Shown: positions 1 to 8,837 of the stretch, piece after piece
How the letters are laid out: each line of letters opens with the position of its first letter
Numbering within the stretch: the first letter of the stretch is position 1
Notes under the pieces: generated by a model
Told to the model about the DNA's origin: nothing
What the model saw: only the letters and a program-made list of their open reading frames with translations
The model's database searches: none
Made by a program: the position numbers and the translations under genes
Assembly (NCBI RefSeq): GCF_000732485.2
Contig: NZ_JAQV02000007.1
Span: forward strand, 1 to 64,000
Length of the DNA stretch: 64,000 nt
Reading direction: 5' to 3'
Source: Bacillus sp. SJS
Lineage (GTDB): Bacteria; Bacillota; Bacilli; Bacillales; Bacillaceae

Positions 1-74
1 CCGCTTTGTCTGACGATTTTGTCTGACAAACGACAGGATGGCCGCTTTGTCTGACGATTTTGTCTGACAAACGA
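1..74. repeat. 41-bp palindrome-bearing repeats, left group
   Basis: Two tandem copies (1-41 and 42-74) of a 41-bp unit beginning CCGCTTTGTCTGAC. Each unit contains TTTGTCTGACAAA, a perfect dyad with 6-bp arms. The same unit returns at 421-461 and partly at 462-479, so these repeats bracket the larger minisatellite at 97-400. No gene is supported here. Whether the array continues left of the window is unknown. Confidence 0.85.
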
Positions 75-96
75 TGAATCAGCCAAACTCTTTTTT

Positions 97-400
97 CCAG
101 CCGTTCCTTCTCGTTTTCCAGCCGGACTTACTTGCTTTCCGGCCACTTCACCTGATTCCAGCCGATTCCGCCACCTTTCCAGCCATACTCGTTTTTCCAG
201 CCGTTCCTTCTCGTTTCCCGGCCGAACTTGCTTACTTTCCGGCCACTTCACCCGTAATTCCAGCCGATTCTGGAGCCTTTCCAGCCAAATTCGTTTTTCC
301 AGCCGTTCCTTCTCGTTTTCCAGCCAGACTTACTTGCTTTCCGGCCACTTCACCTGTGATTCCAGCCCATTCCAGCGCCTTTCCAGCCAAACTCTATTTG
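97..400. repeat. 100/102-bp tandem minisatellite (3 units)
   Basis: Units start at 97, 197 and 299 with CCAGCCGTTCCTTCTCG. Each is built from smaller degenerate sub-units TTTCCAGCC/TTTCCGGCC. One frame stays open (74-433) and would encode a proline/phenylalanine-rich repeat peptide, but it has no ribosome binding site and the open frame is explained by the repeat period being close to a multiple of three. I treat it as noncoding repeat DNA. Confidence 0.8.
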
Positions 401-420
401 TCTGACATACGACATAATGA

Positions 421-479
421 CCGCTTTGTCTGACAATTTTGTCTGACAAACGAAGGACTGGCCGCTTTGTCTAACAAAT
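421..479. repeat. 41-bp palindrome-bearing repeats, right group
   Basis: One full copy (421-461) and one decayed copy (462-479) of the unit at 1-74, again carrying the TTTGTCTGACAAA dyad. From 480 to 660 I see no gene, repeat or structured site. Confidence 0.8.
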
Positions 480-660
480 CGGATCTATGACAAATCCCCG
501 TTCCTCTACAATTACCCCGCTTCTAAAGCTTCCCCTGTCCTGATCGTTGCTTTAAATTTCATCTTCATATATTTTCTGCTCAAATCACTTGGTCTTTCTC
601 CATCATATGAATGTCTATCATCATTGGAAAAGCTGCTTGCAAAAAAGGGCGGAATAACGA

Positions 661-701
661 GAAAAGAACGGACTCTCATCTTTTATGAGTCCGTTCTTTT
701 C
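661..701. terminator. bidirectional Rho-independent terminator
   Basis: Arms AAAAGAACGGACTC and GAGTCCGTTCTTTT flank a short loop. It lies just beyond the stop of the leftward SDR gene at 712 and has T runs on both strands. Confidence 0.85.
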
Positions 702-711
702 GTTAGTTTCC

Positions 712-1467
712 TTATTTTCGTCTAAGTACATCTGCTCCGCCATTTGCATCGATAATGGCGCCTGTGATGAAGTCCGATTGGTCGTCGCACAGGAACGTGA
801 TAATGCGGGCAATGTCTTCCCCTGTCCCAGACCGGCCGATTGGGGTATTTGGGTCATGCTGGCTGCGGGCGGAATCAATTGTGGCTTCTTTCATGTCTCC
901 CATAATATTTCCCGGGCAAATCATGTTAGCGGTGATCCCGTTTTCGGCTTCTTCGTATGCGATGGATTTCGTCAGGGAAGCAAGACCTGCTTTTGAGGCG
1001 CTGAAGGCGGACCTATGCAGCCATCCAGGCGCGCTTGCTGCGTCCTGAAATCCATATGTAATGAGGCGGCCGAATTTCTGTTCCCTCATAATGGGCACTG
1101 TTTTTCTGAAAAGGTGAAATACGGAACTTAAATTTCCTTCGATCATGCTGTACCATTCATCATCTGAGTAATCGGCCAGTTTTTTTCGTTCGAATATATA
1201 AGGCCCGGCGTTGTTGATGAGGCAGTCGATTCTTCCATAGGCTTGCATCGTCGTATCGATAATGGCATCCAAGTCGCTTTTTTTGGTTACATCTCCTTGA
1301 AGAAGAAGCAGCCTCCCGGATAGATGCTGAAACTCATTTTTTAATGCTTCTGCTGCTTCCCGATCGCTTCGGAAAGTGGCGGTAACCGAGTACCCCTTTT
1401 GAAGAAAAGCTTCAGTTACTTTTTTTCCGAGTCCCTTTGTTCCGGCGGTAATGATGGCGTGCTTCAT
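712..1467 (-). CDS. short-chain dehydrogenase/reductase-family protein (YtkK-like), catalytic residues replaced
   Basis: A 251-aa Rossmann protein of SDR family length. The cofactor motif (TAGTKGLG, residues 7-14) and the NNAG motif (85-88) are intact. The usual catalytic Tyr of YxxxK is Phe155 (FSASK, Lys159 retained), and the strand that normally carries the catalytic Ser reads ITYGF. It may therefore bind NAD(P) without ordinary SDR chemistry. Position next to argH resembles B. subtilis ytkK. AAAGGAGC precedes the ATG. It is monocistronic and divergent from the transporter at 1644. Family assignment is firm; substrate and activity are unknown. Confidence 0.85.
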   Translation of the reverse strand: MKHAIITAGTKGLGKKVTEAFLQKGYSVTATFRSDREAAEALKNEFQHLSGRLLLLQGDVTKKSDLDAIIDTTMQAYGRIDCLINNAGPYIFERKKLADYSDDEWYSMIEGNLSSVFHLFRKTVPIMREQKFGRLITYGFQDAASAPGWLHRSAFSASKAGLASLTKSIAYEEAENGITANMICPGNIMGDMKEATIDSARSQHDPNTPIGRSGTGEDIARIITFLCDDQSDFITGAIIDANGGADVLRRK

Positions 1468-1643
1468 CGTCTAAGCTCCTTTCGAGCTGTGGTTTATATA
1501 AGGAATATATTGTATCCTTTTTGCATTGCTGTAATAATAAGGTGAACCTTTTAGCAGAAGCTGCCGATGCGTTTTATATCCGCTCCCGGCTCCTCTTTAA
1601 AAATAATAAACGGTTCTAAAACATCTGGAGGCAGGTTACTGGG

Positions 1644-2957
1644 ATGATTCCAATTGATAAAAAGCCTCTGTACGGCCTTGAGCGCTTCGGACTTGAAGCG
1701 GTGCCCGCAGAGCTTAGAAAAACGGGTTGGATTGAGTATTTCATTATCCAATTTGCTTTTTCATTTAATGCCGGCAATGTTCTGCTGCCGGCTTTGGCTG
1801 TTATGGAAGGAGGGCTGAGCTTCAGTCAGGCATTCTTCAGCTGTATTGCAGGTGCCTTTTTAGCCTTTCTGCTTGTATCTTTTCTGTCATTGCCGGGTTC
1901 TGTCAGCGGTCTTCCTGCTCAGTATGCGATCCGGAGTATTCTCGGGAGCCGCCTTGGGCAATACGCCGCTTCTCCCGTTCGTTCTTTAATCTCGCTCTAC
2001 TGGTTTTCCGTTCAGACGATCGGCGGAACGTGGATGCTGATTGAAAGCTTGAAAAGATTTGGTGTTCAGAGCCTTTCTTTTCCTTTGGCTGCTGCTGGAC
2101 TTGGAGCCATAATGATCGGGATTACAATTGTAGGTTTTCATGCTGTGAAAAAGGCCACTGCCTATTTCCTTCCTTTTTTACTCGCAGGAGAAGGAATCAT
2201 TATCTATTTATACTTTACTACAAATATGAGGGTAACTGCATCTGTAAGTACTCAGAGTGCAGACAGTGCGGGAAGTTTGACGATGCTGCTGTTTGCGAGT
2301 CTTGTTTTTGTCCAGTATGTAGCCGGTGTAAGTGCTTCTGCCGATATGACCAGATATGCCAGATCGCCACTTCACGGATTTTGGGGAATGTTTGCGGGTA
2401 ACTTTATCGGGTTTTCGATGACAGCTTTTTTAGGTATCTTCAGTGCTTCTTATTTTGCTGAAATGAATCCATTTTTATCAGCATCAAGGCTTACAGAATC
2501 ATCCTTGCTTTTCTCTATTATTCTGGCTGCGTCGATCCTTTCGCTCATTTCAATCAATTTAAGCAATGCATACACGGGAAGCTTCAGCCTGCTGAATATA
2601 TTCCCTTCCCTTGGAAGAATTAAAAGTGCGGTCTTATTCGGAACAGCCGGTATTATCCTTAGTACGATGCCTGCAGTAGTTACCGAGGCAAAAAGCTGGA
2701 TTTCGATCCTCGGCAGTTTATCCATTCCGTTATCTGCTGTCATCGTATCCGATTTTCTAACGGTAAAAAAAGGAACGATATCTGATAAGGATCTTTTACA
2801 AATGGGGAGTGTTAACAGGCAGGCTGTGTTTTCTATGGCGGCAGGAATTCTTATTTACTGGCTGGTCCCTTCAGGCACTGGTCCGGGTTTTATCAGTTTT
2901 ATAGCAACATGTGTACTTTATATCTTAATCATTCAAAAAAAAGCTGGCACCGATTGA
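1644..2957 (+). CDS. NCS1-family nucleobase/cation symporter (CodB-like)
   Basis: A 437-aa polytopic membrane protein with about twelve hydrophobic segments and the N-terminal signature GWIEYFIIQFAFSFNAGN typical of nucleobase:cation symporter-1 permeases (cytosine, purine, hydantoin or thiamine-precursor uptake). GGAGG lies about 12 nt before the ATG, a slightly long spacing. It is divergent from the SDR gene and followed by its own terminator. No pathway genes are adjacent, so the substrate cannot be deduced. Confidence 0.8.
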   Translation: MIPIDKKPLYGLERFGLEAVPAELRKTGWIEYFIIQFAFSFNAGNVLLPALAVMEGGLSFSQAFFSCIAGAFLAFLLVSFLSLPGSVSGLPAQYAIRSILGSRLGQYAASPVRSLISLYWFSVQTIGGTWMLIESLKRFGVQSLSFPLAAAGLGAIMIGITIVGFHAVKKATAYFLPFLLAGEGIIIYLYFTTNMRVTASVSTQSADSAGSLTMLLFASLVFVQYVAGVSASADMTRYARSPLHGFWGMFAGNFIGFSMTAFLGIFSASYFAEMNPFLSASRLTESSLLFSIILAASILSLISINLSNAYTGSFSLLNIFPSLGRIKSAVLFGTAGIILSTMPAVVTEAKSWISILGSLSIPLSAVIVSDFLTVKKGTISDKDLLQMGSVNRQAVFSMAAGILIYWLVPSGTGPGFISFIATCVLYILIIQKKAGTD

Positions 2958-2968
2958 TGCCAGCTTTA
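2938..2968. terminator. terminator between the NCS1 transporter and the DUF4025-like gene
   Basis: Hairpin AAAGCTGGCA / TGCCAGCTTT overlapping the transporter 3' end. Symmetric enough to serve the convergent small gene as well. Confidence 0.8.
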
Positions 2969-2973
2969 CTCAT

Positions 2974-3135
2974 TTAGATTTCATCTGCTTTTTCTGCTTG
3001 ATCTTGGGTAAAATTTTCATCAAAATTCTGCTCTACGACTCCGCTTTCGTATGCATTTTTGATTTGATCTGACGTTTCCTGATCTGCTGCAGAATCATAT
3101 TGAATGGACGAGTTTTTCGGTTCTTGTTTTTTCAC
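2974..3135 (-). CDS. small DUF4025-like protein (YtzD/YozQ type)
   Basis: A 53-aa acidic, Gln/Asp-rich protein with a GTG start and a clear GAGGAGGG ribosome binding site 8-9 nt upstream. The pattern IQYDSAADQETSDQIKNAY resembles the DUF4025 family of small Bacillus proteins, and B. subtilis has such a gene next to argH. It has no membrane segment or cysteine. Function unknown. The gene is supported by its RBS, its length and its place between argH and a terminator. Confidence 0.7.
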   Translation of the reverse strand: MKKQEPKNSSIQYDSAADQETSDQIKNAYESGVVEQNFDENFTQDQAEKADEI

Positions 3136-3182
3136 AGGACAGCCCTCCTCAAGGTTAATGGGTTCCTGTCCTAGTGTTTGAG

Positions 3183-4589
3183 TTAAGTCGCGTTCGCTTG
3201 CAAGGTAACATTTTCCTTTTGGAGCTTTGAATAGGCTTTTTCAAGCGCAGCCTTCACTGCTTCAAATCCGGTTCCGCCTGCACTCATCCGTTTGGCCACC
3301 GCCTCATAGGGATCAATGGCAGCATAAAGATCTTCACTGAAAAGCCCTGACGCTTCCAGGTAATCTTCCAGCGAAAGGTCTTTTAAATAACAGCCTCTTT
3401 GAATGCATTCATATACGAGTCTTCCTGTTACTTCATGCGCCTCTCTGAATGGCATGCCTTTTTTCGCAAGATAATCGGCAAGCTCAGTGGCATTTGAAAA
3501 ATCTTTTTGAACGGCAAGGCCCATGTTTTCTTTTTTAACCGTCATGGTATCTACCATACCTGCAAAAATTTCAAGACTGCCCTCGACCGTTTTCACAGTG
3601 TCGAACATTCCCTCTTTGTCCTCCTGAAGGTCTTTATTGTACGCAAGAGGCAGCCCCTTCATCACAGTTAAAAGAGAGAAAAGGTTCCCGTAAACCCGTC
3701 CGGTTTTCCCTCTAATGAGCTCTGCCATATCCGGATTTTTCTTTTGAGGCATCATGGAGCTTCCGGTTGCATAGGTGTCATCGAGCTCCACAAACTGAAA
3801 TTCCTGAGAGCACCAAAGAATAATTTCCTCACATAATCTGGATAGGTGCATCATCATGATGGAGCTATTGTTTAGAAATTCCAGGATGAAATCACGGTCG
3901 CTGACGGCATCCAGGCTGTTTTCGTAAATCCCGTCAAATCCAAGAATTTCCGCTGTGTAGGCACGGTCGATCGGGAATGTGGTCCCAGCAAGCGCTCCAG
4001 CCCCAAGAGGCGATAGGCGAATTCTCTTTAGAGAATCACGGAAGCGCTCCTTATCTCTTTCAAGCATCCAAAAATAGGCAAGCAGATGATGAGCAAAAGA
4101 GATAGGCTGTGCTCGTTGCAAATGGGTGTAGCCCGGAAGAATCGTATATATATGTTCCTCCGCTTTTTGAACCAGCACCTGCTGAAGTGCTTCAATTTTC
4201 GTAGTGATGATTTGAACATGGTCATTCAAGTAAAGATGCATATCCGTTGCAACTTGGTCGTTCCGGCTTCTGCCGGTATGAAGTTTACCGCCAACCGGTC
4301 CAATTTCATCAATCAAGTGTTTCTCAAGGTTCAAATGAATATCTTCGTATCTGGCTGAGAAAGAAAGCTCTCCATTTTTCATTTTGTTCTGCAATGTATG
4401 AAGGCCATTCTTTATAAGCTCTGCTTCGTTTTGAGTCAAAATCCCGGTTTTTCCAAGCATTTGCACATGCGCCAGTGAGCCTTTTATATCTTCTTCAGCC
4501 AGCTGCTGATCAAACCCGATTGAAGCGCCGAACTCATCTACCCACTCTTCAGGGGTTTTCTGAAATCTGCCTCCCCATAGTTTGGTCAT
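3183..4589 (-). CDS. argH: argininosuccinate lyase
   Basis: A 468-aa enzyme of the fumarase/aspartase superfamily that splits argininosuccinate to arginine and fumarate, the last step of arginine synthesis, in the cytosol. The superfamily signature [12 protein letters not shown] is intact, as are the N-terminal substrate loop (LWGGRFQ) and [12 protein letters not shown]. Its ATG overlaps the argG stop (ATGA), so the two are translationally coupled in an argG-argH operon. Length is normal for the family. Confidence 0.97.
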   Translation of the reverse strand: MTKLWGGRFQKTPEEWVDEFGASIGFDQQLAEEDIKGSLAHVQMLGKTGILTQNEAELIKNGLHTLQNKMKNGELSFSARYEDIHLNLEKHLIDEIGPVGGKLHTGRSRNDQVATDMHLYLNDHVQIITTKIEALQQVLVQKAEEHIYTILPGYTHLQRAQPISFAHHLLAYFWMLERDKERFRDSLKRIRLSPLGAGALAGTTFPIDRAYTAEILGFDGIYENSLDAVSDRDFILEFLNNSSIMMMHLSRLCEEIILWCSQEFQFVELDDTYATGSSMMPQKKNPDMAELIRGKTGRVYGNLFSLLTVMKGLPLAYNKDLQEDKEGMFDTVKTVEGSLEIFAGMVDTMTVKKENMGLAVQKDFSNATELADYLAKKGMPFREAHEVTGRLVYECIQRGCYLKDLSLEDYLEASGLFSEDLYAAIDPYEAVAKRMSAGGTGFEAVKAALEKAYSKLQKENVTLQANAT

Positions 4590-5791
4590 GCTTCCACCTT
4601 CTTTTTATTTTGAACCATGCTGCTTACCTTTGTCGGAAGCCCGTAGAGAGAGATGAAGCCGACCGCAGCCTGATGATCGAAAGCATCCTCTGCTGTATAA
4701 GTAGCAAGTTTTTCATCATATAGTGAGAACTCGGATTTACGGCCTTCCACAATTGCGTGGCCTTTAAAGAGCTTCACACGCACAACCCCTGTCACATGCT
4801 TCTGAGTTTCCTTCAGGAAGCTCTCCAATGCAGGCTTAAGCGGTGAAAACCAAAGGCCATTGTAGATGAGCTCTGTCAGCTTCTGCCCAATAATCGGCTT
4901 AAAGTGGGCTACCTCTTTAACGAGCGTTAAATCTTCAAGCTCTTTATGTGCCTTCAGCAGCGTTACCGCTCCGGGACATTCATAAATTTCTCTCGATTTA
5001 ATTCCGACCAGGCGGTTTTCAACGTGATCGATTCTTCCGACACCGTGCTTTCCTGCTAATTCATTTAAATTTAGGATGATTTCAGAAAGGGAATACTCGA
5101 CTCCGTTAATCGCTGCAGGAACCCCTTTTTCAAAGGTCAGTTCGATGACATCCGGCTGATCCGGAGTTTTTTCAAGCGGAGCAGTGAGATCATAGGCCTC
5201 TTCAGGCGGCGCGGCCCAAGGATCCTCCAATACTCCGCATTCGTTGCTGCGGCCCCATAGATTTTGATCAATTGAAAACGGGCTGTCTAATTTAATGGGA
5301 ATCGGGATGTTATGCTTCTGGGCATATTCGATTTCTTCCTCACGCGACCAGCTCCACTCGCGTACCGGTGCAATAACTTCCAGGTCAGGGTTTAAAGCCT
5401 TAATAGACACTTCAAAGCGCACCTGATCATTTCCTTTCCCTGTACAGCCATGGGCTACTGCAGATGCTCCTTCTTTTTCAGCTACTTCCACAAGCTTTTT
5501 TGCAATGAGAGGGCGTGAAAGAGCGGATACGAGTGGATACTTTTCTTCGTAAAGCGCATGGGCCTGCAGGGCAAGCAGGGCATATTCTTCTGCAAATTCT
5601 TTTTTTGCATCAATGACGTACGATTCGGACGCACCGACCTCTAATGCTTTGCTTTGAATGAATGCCAGGTCTTTTCCTTCTCCAACGTCGAGGCAGCAGG
5701 CGATAACATCATAGCCGCGCTCCTGAAGCCATTTAATTGCAACGGAGGTATCCAAACCGCCGGAATATGCTAATACTACTTTTTGTTTCAT
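4586..5791 (-). CDS. argG: argininosuccinate synthase
   Basis: A 401-aa cytosolic enzyme that condenses citrulline and aspartate with ATP to argininosuccinate. The ATP pyrophosphatase P-loop [10 protein letters not shown] (residues 8-17) and the conserved STGKGN-like stretch ([13 protein letters not shown]) are present. GGGAGATTACA precedes the ATG. It is the first gene of the argGH operon, with probable ArgR operators just upstream. The moaB gene found between argG and ackA in B. subtilis is absent. Confidence 0.97.
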   Translation of the reverse strand: MKQKVVLAYSGGLDTSVAIKWLQERGYDVIACCLDVGEGKDLAFIQSKALEVGASESYVIDAKKEFAEEYALLALQAHALYEEKYPLVSALSRPLIAKKLVEVAEKEGASAVAHGCTGKGNDQVRFEVSIKALNPDLEVIAPVREWSWSREEEIEYAQKHNIPIPIKLDSPFSIDQNLWGRSNECGVLEDPWAAPPEEAYDLTAPLEKTPDQPDVIELTFEKGVPAAINGVEYSLSEIILNLNELAGKHGVGRIDHVENRLVGIKSREIYECPGAVTLLKAHKELEDLTLVKEVAHFKPIIGQKLTELIYNGLWFSPLKPALESFLKETQKHVTGVVRVKLFKGHAIVEGRKSEFSLYDEKLATYTAEDAFDHQAAVGFISLYGLPTKVSSMVQNKKKVEA

Positions 5792-5818
5792 TGTAATCTC
5801 CCTCTCTGTATATCATTG

Positions 5819-5849
5819 TATAAAAATACTTTTATATTTATAAAAATAC
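5819..5849 (-). promoter_or_regulatory. candidate paired ArgR (AhrC) boxes of argGH
   Basis: Two copies of GTATTTTTATA on the minus strand (5839-5849 and 5819-5829), exactly 20 bp apart (about two helical turns) and 28-58 bp upstream of argG. AT-rich ARG-box pairs are the known mode of arginine repression in Bacillus. The match is by eye. Confidence 0.5.
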
Positions 5850-5962
5850 ATCTTAGAGAAGACTTTAACAAGGATTCGAACCTTTTTCAACCCTTAAATG
5901 CAATCTTTTCGTGAATTTTTATATAAAAGAATGTATGCTCATACAAAAGGAGGGATTTTAGT

Positions 5963-6262
5963 TTGGGACCCGATTTCATTTTTGATAACCGTCTTGGCAT
6001 TCACATTCCTTCAAAATTTCGATCAATGAAGGATCGGTCCATCATGATGGCTGAATGGGAAAAGGTGAGAGGCAAAATTCCGGATCGGATTTCGGAGTTA
6101 GAGGATTTAATTAGAGCGAAGCAAAGACTTATGGACAATGAGGAGCATTTCGAAACGGCCTGCTTATATAATTCAGAAATAGCTGGGCTCGCTTCTGTTA
6201 TTAACGATCTTTGGCTCTGGTACAGAGCTGCTGATCCTCTTGCAGGAAAAGCTCATCATTAA
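5963..6262 (+). CDS. small UVR-motif-like protein of unknown function
   Basis: A 99-aa soluble protein with a TTG start behind AAAAGGAGGG. Residues about 41-75 (ISELEDLIRAKQRLMDNEEH, then FETACLYNSEIAGL) follow the UVR helical-hairpin pattern seen in UvrB/UvrC and McsA. No catalytic domain accompanies it. It is convergent with the ancestral ackA end and shares a terminator with it. I do not recognise a named family member; regulatory or protein-binding roles are guesses. Confidence 0.65.
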   Translation: MGPDFIFDNRLGIHIPSKFRSMKDRSIMMAEWEKVRGKIPDRISELEDLIRAKQRLMDNEEHFETACLYNSEIAGLASVINDLWLWYRAADPLAGKAHH

Positions 6263-6292
6263 AAATAGCCCCCTGCAAAGGAGGCTATTTTT
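6261..6292. terminator. bidirectional terminator (ancestral ackA terminator)
   Basis: AAAAATAGCC / GGCTATTTTT. It ends the 99-aa gene on the plus strand. On the minus strand it would have ended ackA before the 18-kb element split the two apart. Confidence 0.85.
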
Positions 6293-6305
6293 ACATTATG
6301 TTAAA

Positions 6306-6368
6306 CGCATAACATCGCGTGCAATCATGACTTCTTCATTCGTCGGAATGATCATAACTTTAACCGGT
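6306..6368. repeat. attL: 63-bp duplicate of the ackA 3' end
   Basis: Perfect 63-bp copy of 24208-24270, which lies inside the end of ackA. Left of it, the minus strand reads on as Met-Arg-Leu-Thr-stop, the ancestral AckA C-terminus. It therefore marks the distal junction of the integrated element with the chromosome. Confidence 0.95.
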
Positions 6369-6450
6369 TCTAAAAACGTTGATTTATCAACCTTTATTCA
6401 TGTTTTCTAGGTTAATAATATCATTTAGGTCATGGTTAGTAAAGGAATAT

Positions 6451-7026
6451 TTATACAGTTTTGCAATTGCAAATCATCAATCCACTTTGAGTTAAATCAA
6501 TGTTTTGTACAGTCCACTTTTTATCCATACTTGGAAACTTAAAATTAATTTTAATCTTTTCCTTATTAACTTTATTGTCCTGAAGCACTAGGATTATTTC
6601 ATTCACTGGTACTCTGATTGCATCTGTAGAATTTACAGAGAACGATTTATTATCAACAATTGCATGAACATAAGTTGGTTCACCAACAATCTCCTCAAAT
6701 ACAGCCCTTCCTAAATCATCATATCCTAGAAATTTACCGTTTGTTATTTCTCCAGGGAATTCAATTACATGATTACACTGTCTCATAAGGGCTTTATACT
6801 TGGCTGTACGCATAGATGAACTCTCGGTAATTGTAAGATATTTAAAGGTCTTATAATCGACTACAGAGCCTCTAGGCACGTTTTGAACCGTATGTATATA
6901 TCTTTCTTCCTGTTCACTTATTAATGGATTAGTAATTATTGCTTCTGTTTCTTTGTCATTAACTTTAACTTGTTCTCCATAGTCCATTATTATAGAAGAA
7001 ACTAATGATTCATCAATGAGTTTCAC
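6451..7026 (-). CDS. probable phage head closure/head-tail joining protein
   Basis: A 191-aa protein with a GTG start behind AAAGGAGG. It begins with a short helix (IDESLVSSIIMDYGEQV) and then beta-rich sequence with a small domain around YKTFKYLTITESSSM and a YKALMRQCNHVIEF stretch, a pattern I associate with head-tail joining or stopper proteins of Bacillus siphophages. It is the last gene before attL and follows two genes of similar type. Recognition is by pattern only; a minor head protein is also possible. Confidence 0.5.
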   Translation of the reverse strand: MKLIDESLVSSIIMDYGEQVKVNDKETEAIITNPLISEQEERYIHTVQNVPRGSVVDYKTFKYLTITESSSMRTAKYKALMRQCNHVIEFPGEITNGKFLGYDDLGRAVFEEIVGEPTYVHAIVDNKSFSVNSTDAIRVPVNEIILVLQDNKVNKEKIKINFKFPSMDKKWTVQNIDLTQSGLMICNCKTV

Positions 7027-7044
7027 TATGAAACCTCCTTTCTA

Positions 7045-7389
7045 TTACCCGTTGAACAGCATAAAGAAATTGGATTCATTATTGACCTGTTCATCCGTCT
7101 TCATTTTTCTAATTTTACTTTCCAATTGATCAATACGAGCCATTAAATTTTCATGAAAGTCAGAAACCGTCATATCGTCTACTTTTACTGTTCTCATAAG
7201 GGATGGATTATTTGCAATTGATTCTAGGATAGATAGTGCTGCAGAGTAGATATTTTTCTTATTAGTGGCTGATTGAGGATTATATTCAGTTAGAGAATCA
7301 ATGTCATTCTCTTGAAGATAAATAACTTTCTCACTTTGATCTAATTCAATCCCTTTGATTTCTAAATCCAATCGTTCTAAATTAATCAT
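7045..7389 (-). CDS. putative head-tail connector/adaptor protein
   Basis: A 114-aa helical protein. I place the start at ATG 7389, behind AAAGGGA and overlapping the previous stop by 8 nt; a longer frame reaches 7422. The run YSAALSILESIANNPSLMR followed by VDDMTVSDFHENLMARI is the helical layout of small phage connector/adaptor proteins that bind the portal. It belongs with the genes on either side in a head-completion cassette. Structural role is inferred. Confidence 0.55.
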   Translation of the reverse strand: MINLERLDLEIKGIELDQSEKVIYLQENDIDSLTEYNPQSATNKKNIYSAALSILESIANNPSLMRTVKVDDMTVSDFHENLMARIDQLESKIRKMKTDEQVNNESNFFMLFNG

Positions 7390-7831
7390 TAATATCATTC
7401 CCTTTGTTATATTGGTAATCATGTTTAATATCTACTGCAAATGCTTCAAGCGTTTCATCTGTTACTGGAAAACCTAGTGATGGATTTTCAGCCCTGTCTA
7501 CCTCATACCATATACCGTCATTATCAAGTAAATATTTTCTGACGATATTCTTAGAGTGCCTTTTCATAAAACCTGAAATGTAACCTGCTCCAGATACTTT
7601 TCTGAAACTTTGATGTTCGATTTTAGATGTACATTCTTGATATGGTAAGTGTTTATGGAAATAAGTTGATAAGCGACCAATGAATTCATCATATTTAACT
7701 TTGTACATTGCATCATATTGATATTGTTGCATTCTTAACATCTCCTTTGAAATTTGATTTTGTTCTTGCGGTGAATAGTTTCGTGATACTCTTCTTCGGT
7801 AAACATCATGATAATTTGAAAAATCTTTCAT
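7382..7831 (-). CDS. phage-type hypothetical protein in the connector cassette
   Basis: A 149-aa basic, Tyr-rich protein. ATG at 7831 has a perfect GGAGGG site 7 nt upstream, which overrules the in-frame GTG 5 codons earlier. The N-terminus (YRRRVSRNYSPQEQNQISKE) is charged and helical, and the centre has a HQSFRKVSGAGYISGF stretch. No family recognised. Tight coupling to the two downstream genes suggests a head-assembly or minor structural role. Confidence 0.55.
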   Translation of the reverse strand: MKDFSNYHDVYRRRVSRNYSPQEQNQISKEMLRMQQYQYDAMYKVKYDEFIGRLSTYFHKHLPYQECTSKIEHQSFRKVSGAGYISGFMKRHSKNIVRKYLLDNDGIWYEVDRAENPSLGFPVTDETLEAFAVDIKHDYQYNKGNDIND

Positions 7832-7851
7832 TGTTTTTCCCTCCACAAAAT

Positions 7852-7875
7852 AAAAAAGCGTCCGAAGACACTTTC
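7852..7875 (-). terminator. terminator after the FxLYD gene
   Basis: Minus strand GTGTC-TTCG-GACGC followed by TTTTTT: a UUCG-capped stem directly after the stop at 7877. It separates the FxLYD gene from the connector cassette, which needs its own promoter or read-through. Confidence 0.75.
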
Positions 7876-7876
7876 A

Positions 7877-8728
7877 TTAGTTAAAATCCATTACATCTAC
7901 TTTACACCTTTTGTATTTGACAGAACTTCTTAATTTAGTCATAACTTCAAATGCTTTTTCTTCACCTGGCAAAATACCCTCATCACCTGCTGCATAAGTA
8001 GTATCCGTGTCAATTACGTTGTTTGATTCATCCAAATAACTAACTTTCAATTGTATAAATGAATATTTCTTATCTCCATTATTTCTAACAGCACCAGTTA
8101 CAATGTTATAATCACCATCTAATTTATAATCCACATCTGTAACTTGGAGAATAGGTGTAGTTTTTGCTGAAGTTGTTTCAACTTTATCTGACCCTGATTT
8201 TTCAATAGCAGAAGCATTCAATTTTTCTTCTTTACCGTGTCCATCATTATAAGTTATCACGTAGTCTTCAGGTTGATATGAACGATCATAATCCGTTGTG
8301 TAGTAACCATCTTTTTTCCATTCAAAGAGACTAATACCATCTAAACTACAATACTTTTTATAACCACACGCAAAATTAATTCCATCATTATTTTCTGTAA
8401 CCATCATTGCTGCTTTACTAATCAAAGAAGCCTTTTGACTGTTATCTAATTCCGAAAAATTTGCATTTACAGATGATAATAAATTGTAAGGGTATGAGGT
8501 CAAGCCATTATATTCAACTGATTCTGCGTTCTCATCTTTAGAAAATTCAAATGAAGAAAAATACTTGCTTAATTCTTTATCTTTGTTTAATTTTTCTTCA
8601 ATTTTGTCCAATGTAGACTCATTAATCGCTACATACGTGTAGTAATACCAGAATCCTACACCTATCAGTCCTATAATAGTAAAAACACCAAGGGTACTCC
8701 TATATTTTCTAAATAACTTTCCCATCAT
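7877..8728 (-). CDS. membrane-anchored FxLYD-domain protein
   Basis: About 283 aa, with tandem ATGs at 8728/8725 behind AGGGGGTG. Residues 9-31 form one transmembrane helix (LGVFTIIGLIGVGFWYYYTY) after a basic N-terminus. The remainder is extracellular by the positive-inside rule. The C-terminal 90 residues (VTDVDYKLDGDYNIVTGAV, then GILPGEEKAFEV) match the FxLYD beta-sandwich of Firmicute surface proteins. Not a virion component by appearance: surface cargo, possibly immunity or superinfection exclusion, which is speculation. Confidence 0.7.
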   Translation of the reverse strand: MMGKLFRKYRSTLGVFTIIGLIGVGFWYYYTYVAINESTLDKIEEKLNKDKELSKYFSSFEFSKDENAESVEYNGLTSYPYNLLSSVNANFSELDNSQKASLISKAAMMVTENNDGINFACGYKKYCSLDGISLFEWKKDGYYTTDYDRSYQPEDYVITYNDGHGKEEKLNASAIEKSGSDKVETTSAKTTPILQVTDVDYKLDGDYNIVTGAVRNNGDKKYSFIQLKVSYLDESNNVIDTDTTYAAGDEGILPGEEKAFEVMTKLRSSVKYKRCKVDVMDFN

Positions 8729-8803
8729 ACACCCCCTATAATTTAACAGTTAAATAATACCATGAAATTATATGGAATATTCATTATTTTCCAATTAAAT
8801 GCA

Positions 8804-8830
8804 CAAAAAGACACTCAAATGATGAGTGCC
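8804..8830 (-). terminator. terminator after the 46-aa gene
   Basis: GCACTCATCATTTGAGTGTC stem on the minus strand followed by TTTTTG, immediately downstream of the stop at 8838. Confidence 0.8.
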
Positions 8831-8837
8831 TAGAGTT

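Noticed and set aside
74-433. 119-codon plus-strand open frame rich in Phe-Pro-Ala
   Set aside because: No ribosome binding site; the frame is a by-product of a 102-bp tandem repeat (multiple of three) and of CCAGCC sub-repeats.
3183-4589. Several antisense frames within argH, ackA, ytcI, thiI and ytcJ
   Set aside because: They are shadows of strongly coding genes and have no ribosome binding sites of their own.
5792-5962. T-box or other riboswitch upstream of argG
   Set aside because: No AGGGTGGNACCGCG motif or terminator pair; the AT-rich paired boxes fit ArgR operators better.
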